Source: Thermolongibacillus altinsuensis
GTDB lineage: Bacteria > Bacillota > Bacilli > Bacillales > Anoxybacillaceae
Length of the DNA stretch: 64,000 bases
Assembly (NCBI RefSeq): GCF_004341205.1
Contig: NZ_SLUL01000003.1
Coordinates: 1 to 64,000 of the forward strand
Direction of reading: 5' to 3'
The translations under genes were made by a program, and so were the position numbers. Positions 28,997 through 39,087 of this stretch are shown piece after piece; position 1 is the first letter of the stretch; each line of letters starts with the position of its first letter. The notes beneath the pieces were generated by a model, which saw only the letters and a list, made by a program, of their open reading frames with translations, did no database searches and was not told where the DNA came from.

Positions 28997-29029
28997 AAAA
29001 GGGATTTGCGCTTGGCAAATCCCTTTATT
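28997..29029. terminator. Terminator between acsA and the PBP gene
   Basis: Stem AAAGGGATTTG/CAAATCCCTTT with A- and T-rich flanks; genes on both sides converge. Confidence 0.88.
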
Positions 29030-31838
29030 GCTGCTCAGATTCTTGTTGTTCAGGATTTTGTTGCTGTTTGGGCTCTTTTTGTGGTTCGACAGGTTCTGGT
29101 AAAGGAATGGTGCTCGATTGTTGGGTTTTCCGTACAATGTTTGATGGATTCGATTCTAATCCCCCAATATCGACAGCGGTTACATAGTAAATTCCGTTTA
29201 GAGATGAGTCGGTAAACGATAAAGATTGGCCTGCTTGAATGGAAGCAATAACACGGAATGGAGCACCATCAAAATCAGCGCGATACAAACGATAGCCAAT
29301 GACGTCTTGCTCATCATGTTGATTCCAACTAAGAGTGTTTCCTTTCAGCTTTAACGAAAGGGGATCCGGTTTCTTTCCGTTTTCTTCTAATTTTTTAGCG
29401 ACAAGCACTTGCCCCCATTGTTCGCGTTGCGGAATGAGCTTGCTAAAATCGTTTAAGTGTTGAATTCCCCATTCTTCCAATAGCGTTTCGTCAATCATCA
29501 CTCCTTCCTTTGTAAACTCTTTTGGTGTTGAAGGAAGTGCGATATAACGTTTTCCATTTATTTCAACAAACGTACTGCTTAACAAATAGGAATCTACTTT
29601 TCTTGGAACGAATTTTGCATTGTATAAATCGTTTTTAACTAATCCGTGTTTTACGCATAAATCGGATGGAAGCAATCCTGAAATAGCACAATAAGAACGG
29701 CGAACAATTCCACCTGGCATGTTAAATCGTTCTTTTGGAGCGATGAGTTCTGGGCGAACATCGTACGCAGCGTTCATCAATTGCGCCCAAAGAAGCAAGT
29801 TGCGCTGTCCGTATGTTAATCCTTTATAGCGGTTTTCTAAAGGTTTTGGTGTATCATACCCCATCCAAATGCCAAATGTCACATTTGGATTTGTAGCGAC
29901 AAACCAAGCGTCTTTTGTATCTTGTCCCGTTCCTGTTTTTCCCGCCCAATCGGCGGAAAATTTTAATTTCCCTTTCAAGTAAGACGCCGTTCCGTTACGA
30001 ATGACATCGCGCATCATATCGATCGTTAAATAAGCGGTTTGCGGTGAAAACACGTCGACAGGTTGACTTTTATGTTCGTAGACGATGTTTCCATTTTTAT
30101 CGACAATTTTTTCGATCAAGTAGGCGTCAATAAATGTTCCGCCATTTGCAAAAGTAGCGTAAGCGTTCACATTTTCTTCAACGGTCACACCTTTTGTTAA
30201 CGCTCCAAGCGCCAATGATGGAATTGTCGCATCCTCTTGGGTTAAACTTGTAAAGCCCATTTTCTCTAAATACGAGACAGGGCGTTGGTCAATAATGCGC
30301 ATGTACGTGCGAATAGCCGGGATGTTATATGACCTTTGCAACGCATAGCGAATCGACGTTAACCCATGTGTTTTGCCATCTGCGTTTTTCGGTCTATACA
30401 CGTCTTTTGATGTACGAATTTCCAGATCAATATCCGGAACGACTGACCCAGGTTGGACAACTCCCATTTCCATCGCTGGGGCATAAACGAGTAACGGCTT
30501 CATCGTTGAACCATTTGAGCGGTACGCTTGTGTTGCGTGATTTAACTGTTGACGTTTATAATCTCTTCCGCCGACAAAACTAATAATTTTCCCAGTCTTA
30601 TTTTCGATGAGCATCGCTCCAACCTCGACAGGTTCGCGTACAGATATGAACTGTCCTGTCTTTTCATCCCTTTTACGAACGGTAATATCGCTGCCGAAAT
30701 AAGGATATTTTTCAACGACCGCTTGCATTCGCTCGTAAATATCTTTGTCGATGGTTGTATAGATGGTATAACCGTTTTGTCGCAACTGTTTTTCTGCCTT
30801 TTTGACATATTCGTTATATAAATTTTGATTGGACAATAAATCTTTTTTTTCATAACCGTCTTTTTTGGCAAGAAGATCGATAAAAATGTTCTTTGCTCGG
30901 CGTTCAATTTCGAATGTAAGCCAAGGATATTTTTCAATTGGTGAAGGAGAAGAAGAAATGAAATCCTTGGTAATATCATATTGCAATGCTTCTTTATATT
31001 CTTTGTCTGAAATGTAGCCTGCTTTTTTCATTCGTGTTAATACCGTTTTCATTCGGTTGAGAGCAGGAGACAGATCATCTTTTACTTCTCCATCGCTTGT
31101 AAAAGGCGTGTAGCGGAATGGGCTTTGTGGCAACCCAGCTAAAAAAGCAGCCTGCGGCAACGTTAAATCTTTCGCATTGACACCAAAAATTCCTTTTGCT
31201 GCTGCTTGAATGCCAGCAATATTCCGCCCGGATGCGTTTCTCCCAAACGGAACAACGTTTAAGTACGCTTCTAAAATTTCTTCTTTAGAGAAAAACTTTT
31301 CAAGCCGCAATGCCAGCAATACTTCTTTTGCTTTTCGTTCAAAGGACACTTCGTTCGTTAAAATTTGATTTTTTACAAGTTGCTGTGTTAATGTGCTTCC
31401 GCCGCTTCGCATAGCGGAGTTGGTCGCTTCTTGATATAATGCACGAATAATTGCTTTGGGAACAACCCCTTTATGTTCATAAAAATGTTCATCCTCTGTA
31501 GCGATGACGGCATGAACGAGGTGAGGCGAAACTTCGTCTAGTTTGACTTCATCTCGCTCTAAATCTGAACGAAAATGACCGAGATATTGATTGTTGGCAA
31601 AATAAATATGAGTTGTCTCCTCATAGTTGTAAATGTCTCTTTTCATTTCTTTGTAAGGGAGGGGCTTCTCATCTTTCACAAGCGAAGCAAAATAGCCTGC
31701 TCCCACGCCGAAGGCAAAACTAAAGAGACAAATTCCGACAACGATAAAAATTAAAAATAAATTCCAAAAAACTTCGTATGTAATGCGTAAATGATGTATT
31801 ATTTTCTGAAGGGAAGGTCGATTCCATTTTTTATTCAT
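29025..31838 (-). CDS. Class A penicillin-binding protein (PBP1A family) with FN3-like tail
   Basis: Bifunctional wall synthase of 937 residues. A basic N-terminus is followed by one membrane helix (FWNLFLIFIVVGICLFSFAF). The glycosyltransferase domain has EDEHFYEHKGV, GGSTLTQQLVKNQ and AYLNVVPFGRNASG. The transpeptidase has the active serine S444 in STMK, SYN and KTGTGQ. A C-terminal fibronectin-III-like segment (GYRLYRADFDGAPFRVIA) and a Gln/Glu/Pro tail follow, as in PonA-type proteins. GGAGG precedes the start. It lies 31 bases after an acyltransferase gene on the same strand, probably cotranscribed. B. subtilis has no such gene at this locus. Confidence 0.92.
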   Translation of the reverse strand: MNKKWNRPSLQKIIHHLRITYEVFWNLFLIFIVVGICLFSFAFGVGAGYFASLVKDEKPLPYKEMKRDIYNYEETTHIYFANNQYLGHFRSDLERDEVKLDEVSPHLVHAVIATEDEHFYEHKGVVPKAIIRALYQEATNSAMRSGGSTLTQQLVKNQILTNEVSFERKAKEVLLALRLEKFFSKEEILEAYLNVVPFGRNASGRNIAGIQAAAKGIFGVNAKDLTLPQAAFLAGLPQSPFRYTPFTSDGEVKDDLSPALNRMKTVLTRMKKAGYISDKEYKEALQYDITKDFISSSPSPIEKYPWLTFEIERRAKNIFIDLLAKKDGYEKKDLLSNQNLYNEYVKKAEKQLRQNGYTIYTTIDKDIYERMQAVVEKYPYFGSDITVRKRDEKTGQFISVREPVEVGAMLIENKTGKIISFVGGRDYKRQQLNHATQAYRSNGSTMKPLLVYAPAMEMGVVQPGSVVPDIDLEIRTSKDVYRPKNADGKTHGLTSIRYALQRSYNIPAIRTYMRIIDQRPVSYLEKMGFTSLTQEDATIPSLALGALTKGVTVEENVNAYATFANGGTFIDAYLIEKIVDKNGNIVYEHKSQPVDVFSPQTAYLTIDMMRDVIRNGTASYLKGKLKFSADWAGKTGTGQDTKDAWFVATNPNVTFGIWMGYDTPKPLENRYKGLTYGQRNLLLWAQLMNAAYDVRPELIAPKERFNMPGGIVRRSYCAISGLLPSDLCVKHGLVKNDLYNAKFVPRKVDSYLLSSTFVEINGKRYIALPSTPKEFTKEGVMIDETLLEEWGIQHLNDFSKLIPQREQWGQVLVAKKLEENGKKPDPLSLKLKGNTLSWNQHDEQDVIGYRLYRADFDGAPFRVIASIQAGQSLSFTDSSLNGIYYVTAVDIGGLESNPSNIVRKTQQSSTIPLPEPVEPQKEPKQQQNPEQQESEQQ

Positions 31839-31869
31839 AGCATCCTCCGATCAGCAACAAAAATGGTTT

Positions 31870-32985
31870 TTAATGATGAATGAGCATGTTTTTTAACGAG
31901 CTTTTTCCAAATAAAATCCATGAATGTGGCACATAAAGTAAAATCCATTTTACAATATAATAACTTGCAAAATACATGACGACAGCCGAAATGATTTGCC
32001 AAGAATGGAAAACGAAAGGAGATCCGCTTGATAATAGTTGTCTCATGACTAATAAAATGAGAGGATGGATCATGAAAATACCGAATGATAACTCCCCTAA
32101 TTCTAAGAAATGTTTTTTCGACTTGGATGAAATCTGTTCATATGATAAGATAGATAATGTCAAAATAAAAGTTGCACTGATCAATCCAAATCCACTCCAA
32201 AATACTTCATGAACCAACGATGAAACGATTAGACGTTTTGTTTGAATGTCATAAATGAGAAAAGAGTAAATTCCCCAAACAAACCCAAATAAAATAAAGT
32301 TCACAACAATATAGTGAATGCTTCTCTTGATATCTTTTATCCAATTGTAGATTCTTTCGTAATAAATGGCTAAATACGCGCCAGTCAAACAGAACGAGGC
32401 ATACGAAAAGAGAATACTCGCTTTTCTTGGGGTTTGCAAATAATTCATGTTTGTATAAACCCAAAGAAACTGAACAAGAATTCCGATCCAAATCGCATGT
32501 TTTCTAAAAAAGGGATAACGTTGAAATAACCAAAGCAAAAACGGAAAAATGAGATAGAACTGAAGAAGGATGACAATAAAATACAAATGAGTATAAGCCG
32601 TTCCGAATGCAATCGATTTGCTTAATTGAATGATGAAATCGTTAAAAGAAACTGGTGCATGATCGAGAAAAAATTTAACAAAAAAATAAATCACAGAAAA
32701 GGATAGATAAGGTACAAGAATATACAATAAGCGATTTTTATAAAATTTTTGTATAGTAACTCGGTTGATTGGCTTTTCATAGTATGTGTAAAATAAAACA
32801 AGACTACTTAATAAAAGGAATGTAGGGACTCCGATTTTTCCTAATACATTGAGCAGTACATAAAAGGGAAAAACAAATGAATCTGGCGATGTTTTGGCAA
32901 AACCAAGTGAAGTAACATGAACAAATAACACCGCAAACATCGCATATACTCTAGCCATCTGAATTTCCTCTAGATATCTTTTCAT
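31870..32985 (-). CDS. Acyltransferase family 3 membrane protein
   Basis: Integral membrane protein of 371 residues with about ten hydrophobic segments, the acyltransferase-3 (OafA/OatA membrane half) family. The N-terminal MARVYAMFAVLFVHVTS carries the conserved R and the H of the first helices, and FGIFMIHPLIL near the end is typical. There is no SGNH domain. The family O-acylates sugars of wall or surface polymers; the substrate here is unknown. The DNA is visibly AT-richer than its neighbours, suggesting later acquisition. GAGGGGC precedes the start. It is upstream of, and probably in one unit with, the PBP gene. Confidence 0.85.
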   Translation of the reverse strand: MKRYLEEIQMARVYAMFAVLFVHVTSLGFAKTSPDSFVFPFYVLLNVLGKIGVPTFLLLSSLVLFYTYYEKPINRVTIQKFYKNRLLYILVPYLSFSVIYFFVKFFLDHAPVSFNDFIIQLSKSIAFGTAYTHLYFIVILLQFYLIFPFLLWLFQRYPFFRKHAIWIGILVQFLWVYTNMNYLQTPRKASILFSYASFCLTGAYLAIYYERIYNWIKDIKRSIHYIVVNFILFGFVWGIYSFLIYDIQTKRLIVSSLVHEVFWSGFGLISATFILTLSILSYEQISSKSKKHFLELGELSFGIFMIHPLILLVMRQLLSSGSPFVFHSWQIISAVVMYFASYYIVKWILLYVPHSWILFGKSSLKNMLIHH

Positions 32986-33075
32986 CTTGCCCCTCTTTTC
33001 GTTAACATGTTTAAACCATATTATACCATAAATTTGTCTAATAAAATGGGATTTTGTTTATTTTTGTTGAAAGGT

Positions 33076-33103
33076 TTGACAATGGATAGGAATTTATGAT
33101 AAA
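33076..33103 (+). promoter_or_regulatory. Promoter of the tyrS leader
   Basis: Perfect TTGACA (33076-33081), a 16-base spacer and GATAAA. It precedes the T-box leader directly. Confidence 0.6.
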
Positions 33104-33124
33104 AGATGTTATATCGACATATGA

Positions 33125-33367
33125 ATAAATGGGCGATGAAGGGAAGAAGTAGTGTTTATCTCCCTGCTTTCAGAGAGCTGATGGTTGGTGCGAATCAGCG
33201 CAAAGATAAACATGAATTACGTCCTGGAGCATCTTTTGTGAACGGCTTGGCCAAGTAGCAAAAGACGGTGAAAACCGTTATCTCAATGAGTGAGAGAACG
33301 TCTTGTTCTCTAAGTAGGGTGGTACCGCGATTACAACTCGTCCCTTCGTATTGGGGCGAGTTTTTTT
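33125..33367 (+). promoter_or_regulatory. Tyrosine T-box riboswitch of tyrS
   Basis: Leader with the invariant T-box AGGGTGGTACCGCG (33316-33329) that pairs with the uncharged tRNA end. The probable specifier codon is TAC (33218-33220, in GAATTAC), read by tRNA-Tyr. A GGTTGGTG loop lies in stem I. The terminator AACTCGTCCC/GGGGCGAGTT with seven T (33335-33367) competes with the antiterminator. Tyrosine starvation should raise tyrS expression. Confidence 0.95.
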
Positions 33368-33373
33368 ATTTAA

Positions 33374-34650
<1,277 letters not shown>

Positions 34651-34651
<1 letters not shown>

Positions 34652-34688
34652 AAAACATCCCCTCTCCATCGCGAGAGGGGATGTTTTT
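34651..34688. terminator. Bidirectional terminator, tyrS / rpsD
   Basis: Perfect stem AAAACATCCCCTCTC/GAGAGGGGATGTTTT with T and A runs on both sides. Confidence 0.95.
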
Positions 34689-34690
34689 GA

Positions 34691-35293
34691 TTAACGAGAA
34701 TAGAACTCAACGATTAATGCTTCGTTGATTTCCGCAGGTAATTCAGAGCGTTCAGGTAAACGAGTGTACGTACCTTCTAATTTTTCAGCGTCAAGAGTTA
34801 AATAGTCAGGCACGAAATTATTTAGTTCAAGAGCTTCTTTAATCACTTGAAGATTGCGAGATTTTTCGCGAACAGAGATTGTTTGACCAGGTTTTACGCG
34901 ATAAGATGGGATGTCAACGCGATTGCCATCAACTAAAATATGGCCATGGTTTACCAATTGACGAGCTTGACGGCGAGTGCGAGCAAAGCCTAAACGGTAA
35001 ACAAGGTTATCTAAACGAGACTCAAGAAGAATCATGAAGTTTTCGCCGTGTTTACCAGGCATTTTGCCAGCTTCTTCGAACGTTTTGCGGAATTGACGTT
35101 CGTTTACTCCGTACATATGGCGAAGTTTTTGTTTTTCTTGTAATTGTAAACCGTACTCAGAAAGTTTTCTGCGTTGACCTGGACCATGTTGACCTGGTGG
35201 GTAAGGACGTTTTTGAAGCTCTTTACCTGTACCGCTTAGAGAAATACCAAGGCGGCGTGAAATTTTCCACATTGGACCTGTATAACGAGCCAT
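34691..35293 (-). CDS. rpsD: Ribosomal protein S4
   Basis: Primary 16S rRNA-binding protein of 200 residues, [20 protein letters not shown] to the C-terminus. The S4 RNA-binding domain is visible ([30 protein letters not shown]). The start at 35293 follows AAAGGAGGAG; a longer frame to 35350 has no site and no family support. It is monocistronic behind a leader of about 200 bases; in B. subtilis S4 represses its own synthesis through such a leader. Confidence 0.97.
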   Translation of the reverse strand: MARYTGPMWKISRRLGISLSGTGKELQKRPYPPGQHGPGQRRKLSEYGLQLQEKQKLRHMYGVNERQFRKTFEEAGKMPGKHGENFMILLESRLDNLVYRLGFARTRRQARQLVNHGHILVDGNRVDIPSYRVKPGQTISVREKSRNLQVIKEALELNNFVPDYLTLDAEKLEGTYTRLPERSELPAEINEALIVEFYSR

Positions 35294-35490
35294 GAATGCT
35301 CCTCCTTTGTTTTTATTTTTGGTAAAATAAAAACAGTCGTGCTTCACCAATTATAGCCATTTTGTTTTCATGTATCCTCGCTCTAGCAGCAGAGAGTTAC
35401 ACGATACACCGCCATTTAGAAGAAAACACTTCTAAAGGGGAACAAAATGAGCATATAAATGTGAGCACAAAGGCTGCAATATTTTACACA
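35294..35490 (-). promoter_or_regulatory. Probable autoregulatory leader of rpsD
   Basis: The transcribed, untranslated stretch between the rpsD promoter and gene, about 197 bases. It contains a stable hairpin TTTAGAAG/CTTCTAAA (35413-35435) and further GC-rich segments. B. subtilis rpsD has a leader that S4 binds to block translation; conservation of the fold was not computed. A 68-codon plus-strand frame here is taken as chance. Confidence 0.6.
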
Positions 35491-35496
35491 AAGGGT

Positions 35497-35525
35497 ATTA
35501 TAGTTTTTTTTAACGTCATAGTCAA
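35497..35525 (-). promoter_or_regulatory. Sigma-A promoter of rpsD
   Basis: On the minus strand, TTGACT (35520-35525), exactly 17 bases, TATAAT (35497-35502). Confidence 0.88.
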
Positions 35526-35565
35526 CATTTTTTTATATATAGTATTTAGGCAAGAGAATGTGATA

Positions 35566-35574
35566 TGATATAAT
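35566..35574 (+). promoter_or_regulatory. Extended -10 promoter of dgcP
   Basis: TGATATAAT fits TGnTATAAT about 100 bases before the gene; the -35 region is weak. It is divergent from the rpsD promoter. Confidence 0.6.
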
Positions 35575-35672
35575 GAGATAGGTCATCTGATTTATAAATA
35601 TGACAAAAAATATCATTTTTTTATGTATATAGTCATAAAAAGAGAGGAATTATGTGCGGGTGAGTGGAAAAA

Positions 35673-37520
35673 ATGAATGTTCAAGAGCACGATATGTATG
35701 CATCTTTTAAGCAAAAGCTTTTTGATTGGTTTTTAGGTGAAAAAGATTTTAGTGACCTTTCTCGCGTGATGCAAGCAGTGATTGTTCTTTTAAAAGAAGA
35801 GTTTAAGCTCCTTGAAGTCACATTTTATTTATTAAATCCGCTAAAAAAGATCTTTCACCCAGAAGCGACAACCAATCGTTCCATTCAGTCAAATCCTGAA
35901 CGATATGGAATCCCTTTTGACGAACGACTGAAAAAGGGGTTAGATGAAGTGCTCGTTACGGAGAATGGAGATGGAACAAAAACGGTTCAGTTCAGTTTGT
36001 ATTTTTCAGAAGATTCTTTAGGATTAATCCGCTTTCAATTTCCTGAAGATTGGTTCATTAGGGATGAGTTTATTGGAAAAATCCAAAAAGATTTTTCGAA
36101 AATTTTCAACAAAATCAGAAAAATTTCACAAATTTTAAATGAAGAGAAACGATATGAACAATTGCATCGAGCGGCAACAAAGATTCACTCATCCATGAAC
36201 ATTGACGACGTGCTTGAAGAAATTGTTCGCACGTTAAAAGAAGTGTATCCGTCGTTTACTTGCCATTTATTTCTTTCACACGATAGCAGCACTCATCGCG
36301 ATTTGCCGATTAAGCTTCTTTCATATGAAAATGAAGATGAACATATGGGAGCCATGCAGGCATACGTGACAGGGCAAATTCAGCTAGAAGATTCCTTGGC
36401 AAGCAAGAAGTCTATTATTTATGCGCCGATTAAAGGAGCGCAAGGGATTTACGGAGTCATTGAAATGATTGCTCCAACGATTATGGTTTTGCCAAAAAGT
36501 GAAATTCGTTTTATTTCTTTGCTGGCCAATACGGCAGGAAGTGCTTTAGAAAACGCAAAGTTATATGAACAATCAAAGCGATTAGTCGCTGATTTGCAAC
36601 TTATTAATGAAACGATTCATCACTTAAATACGAATTTGCGTTTCCAAGATGCATTGCAGTTTATGGTTGAAAAAATTAAAACTTCTTTTGCAGCTGAAGA
36701 AGTCGGCTTTGTGATGATTCAAGGGAACGAACGAAAGATATTGCCTGGAAGTACACCGTTTTTTCATTCTCGAGATGCCAAAGCATACATTGATTTTGTA
36801 TTGCATCGAATTCAATGTTCGCGTGATACACTGTTTTTAGGCGATGCAAAAATTAATGTGCAAAGTGGAGTCGTTTTTCGTTCACTGATGGCTGTTCCGA
36901 TGATGCGCGGAATGATGAAAGGAGTGGCCATTGTTCTTCATCGCGAGGCGTACCATTTTTCTTTTGATATGTTTAAGTTGCTTCAATCATTAATTCATCA
37001 TTCTACCCTTGCGTTTACAAACGCAGTGCTTCGCGAAGAGCTTGAGAGAATGGTCATCACCGATCGTCTGACAAATTTATATGCACGGCATTACTTGGAT
37101 GAGCGTATTAAACGGTCGATGGAAGAAGATGGATTGGGGACGTTTATTTTAATTGATATTGATAATTTTAAAAAGATCAATGATACGTACGGACATCAGA
37201 TCGGAGATGAAATTATTATTCAAGTTGCCAATATCATTAAAGCGAATATTCGTGAAAATGATATTGGTGCGCGCTGGGGAGGAGAAGAGCTCGCTGTTTA
37301 CTTGCCGAAAGTATCGTTAAATGCAGGGATTTCCATTGCCAATCGTCTCGTTCAAAAAGTAAGAGAGCAAACAAACCCGCCTGTCACGATTTCGTGTGGT
37401 GTTTCATATTGGAAAAAGAATCGTTCAGATTCGGTCAAAGAGTTATTTAATCGTGCTGATGAGGCGTTGTATACAGCGAAAAGAACAGGAAAAAATCGCG
37501 TGGTTGTTCAAGAGTATTAA
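35673..37520 (+). CDS. dgcP: GAF-GGDEF diguanylate cyclase DgcP (YtrP)
   Basis: Cytoplasmic c-di-GMP synthase of about 615 residues. Residues 1-450 hold GAF-like sensory domains (for example FISLLANTAGSALENAKLYE). The C-terminal GGDEF domain has an intact active loop GGEEL at 536-540 and, five residues before it, the product-inhibition I-site RxxD (REND, 527-530). It should thus be active and feedback-inhibited. ATG 35673 follows GGGTGAG; the GTG three codons earlier is possible. Sits divergent from rpsD as ytrP does in B. subtilis. The GAF ligand is unknown. Confidence 0.93.
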   Translation: MNVQEHDMYASFKQKLFDWFLGEKDFSDLSRVMQAVIVLLKEEFKLLEVTFYLLNPLKKIFHPEATTNRSIQSNPERYGIPFDERLKKGLDEVLVTENGDGTKTVQFSLYFSEDSLGLIRFQFPEDWFIRDEFIGKIQKDFSKIFNKIRKISQILNEEKRYEQLHRAATKIHSSMNIDDVLEEIVRTLKEVYPSFTCHLFLSHDSSTHRDLPIKLLSYENEDEHMGAMQAYVTGQIQLEDSLASKKSIIYAPIKGAQGIYGVIEMIAPTIMVLPKSEIRFISLLANTAGSALENAKLYEQSKRLVADLQLINETIHHLNTNLRFQDALQFMVEKIKTSFAAEEVGFVMIQGNERKILPGSTPFFHSRDAKAYIDFVLHRIQCSRDTLFLGDAKINVQSGVVFRSLMAVPMMRGMMKGVAIVLHREAYHFSFDMFKLLQSLIHHSTLAFTNAVLREELERMVITDRLTNLYARHYLDERIKRSMEEDGLGTFILIDIDNFKKINDTYGHQIGDEIIIQVANIIKANIRENDIGARWGGEELAVYLPKVSLNAGISIANRLVQKVREQTNPPVTISCGVSYWKKNRSDSVKELFNRADEALYTAKRTGKNRVVVQEY

Positions 37521-37551
37521 AAAGGAGGCGGTTATGACCAGCCTCTTTTTT
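37519..37551. terminator. Bidirectional terminator, dgcP / ytsP
   Basis: AAAAAGGAGGC/GCCTCTTTTTT stem with an inner GGT/ACC pairing, between convergent genes. Confidence 0.88.
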
Positions 37552-38035
37552 ATATGTAAAGATGATGGACTAACGTTTTTACGAATTTTTCTAAATACTG
37601 CTCGTCGATTTCATCAAAGCGATTTTTTATAGGACTATCGATATCAAGCACGCCGATGACTGTGTCGTCCTTGAGCATCGGAACAACGATTTCAGATTGT
37701 GAAGCAGCATCGCAGGCAATATGTCCAGGAAACAAGTGTACGTCCGCTACTCGCTCAGTTCGTTTGTTTTGCGCAGCGGTGCCGCATACCCCTTTTCCAA
37801 ATGGGATTCGGACGCAAGCGGGGAGCCCTTGAAACGGTCCTAAAACAAGTTCATCCCCTTCTGTCAAATAAAAACCGACCCAGTTGATATTGTCTAGAAA
37901 CTGATTGAGTAAGGCGGCAGCATTGGCCAAGTTGGCAATGATGTTCTTTTCCCCTGAAATTAAGGCTTCAAGCTGTTTAATGACAAGTTCATAATTTTCT
38001 TCTTTTGTCCCTGTATAAGCTTGAACATGAAACAA
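37550..38035 (-). CDS. ytsP: Free methionine-(R)-sulfoxide reductase (fRMsr)
   Basis: GAF-domain enzyme of 161 residues that reduces free Met-R-O in the cytosol. The three redox cysteines of the family are at 74 (LPACVRIP), 84 (KGVCGTAA) and 108 (HIACDAAS), spaced as in E. coli MsrC. The N-terminal NWVGFYL and VLDIDSP are further family marks. It is a single gene convergent with dgcP. Confidence 0.94.
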   Translation of the reverse strand: MFHVQAYTGTKEENYELVIKQLEALISGEKNIIANLANAAALLNQFLDNINWVGFYLTEGDELVLGPFQGLPACVRIPFGKGVCGTAAQNKRTERVADVHLFPGHIACDAASQSEIVVPMLKDDTVIGVLDIDSPIKNRFDEIDEQYLEKFVKTLVHHLYI

Positions 38036-38092
38036 GAAACATCGCTCCTTTATTCATGAAATGTTAGAAATTATTGTAAAAGCATCATTGGA

Positions 38093-38887
38093 TTATGTCA
38101 AATCAATCATCTTTTCGATTCCTTGGTGTAAGTCGCAAGCGCGGTGAGCATCCGATCCATAGACGAGCGGAATGTTCCGTTTTTTCGCTTCGACGATAAC
38201 CCAATTTGGCGGATAAGGTTCTTGACAAAGCGGTTTATTGACACCTGCGCCATTATAGTCAAGTTCTAATTGCCGCCTTTTCATTTCATCAAGAATAAGC
38301 AAAATTTTTTCGCGCATCGGTTTGGCGCAAGGGTATTTTTTTTGAAATTTATGAACGAGCGTGATATGACCGATTCGCTTCGGTTTATAAGCGCCGAGAT
38401 CGGTTTGAATCGACGTTAGCACGGTATCATAATAAGCTTCGTACACGTTTTCTACCGATCCAAATAGATTGATGATTTCTCCAAACATTTGCGCGCTGTA
38501 ATCAAGGCAAAAATAACGGTTGTCTTTTTTTAAAAAATGGACGGATAAAATGCTGTCATCGAGATACGGACCAAATTCGTCTAAAAATTTTTTGGTTTTT
38601 TCTTCATAACCGACAATAAAATCGATCTCTAGACCAATATGGATTTGAATGTTGGAATGGTAGTTCTTTTTTAACGTGTTCAAAATTGATAAGTACGACT
38701 CTAGTTCACTTCTTCGCATTGCGCTATCTTGATAAGGGGTGGGATCTATGAATCCTTCCGGGAGAGGTGCGTGTTCGGTAAAAGAAATTTCTGTATATCC
38801 GAGCTCAATGGCACGTTCAATGTATTGTTCAAACGAATCTTGGCTCCCATGAGGACAAAAAGGCGTATGGATATGACCGTCTCTCAT
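38093..38887 (-). CDS. hisJ: Histidinol-phosphatase, PHP family
   Basis: Metal-dependent phosphatase of 264 residues in histidine synthesis. PHP motifs: DGHIHTPFCPHG at the N-terminus, SFTEHAP, HIGLEIDF, and PLVYGSDAH near the C-terminus. AAGGAGG precedes the start. It is far from the other his genes, as in B. subtilis. Confidence 0.94.
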   Translation of the reverse strand: MRDGHIHTPFCPHGSQDSFEQYIERAIELGYTEISFTEHAPLPEGFIDPTPYQDSAMRRSELESYLSILNTLKKNYHSNIQIHIGLEIDFIVGYEEKTKKFLDEFGPYLDDSILSVHFLKKDNRYFCLDYSAQMFGEIINLFGSVENVYEAYYDTVLTSIQTDLGAYKPKRIGHITLVHKFQKKYPCAKPMREKILLILDEMKRRQLELDYNGAGVNKPLCQEPYPPNWVIVEAKKRNIPLVYGSDAHRACDLHQGIEKMIDLT

Positions 38888-39087
38888 TTGAAAACCTCCT
38901 TATATTGCGCGAAGGGATGGGGATATTCGATAAAAAAAGATGAAATACGACAAAAATCAAGTTTTTTTGGAAAAAAAATTAAAATTTTTGCTCAAAAAAT
39001 GTTGTTAACATGGTATCATAAAATCATTGAAAAGAAAAATGCCTTCTCATATTGAATTTTATGAACAGGACAGCAAGGAGGCTTATT

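Noticed and set aside
30329-30979. Frames on both strands inside the PBP gene
   Set aside because: The PBP frame carries all transpeptidase and glycosyltransferase motifs; the others are shadows.
35362-35568. Plus-strand frame of 68 codons in the rpsD-dgcP gap
   Set aside because: It lies opposite the rpsD leader and promoter, and has no Shine-Dalgarno or family resemblance.
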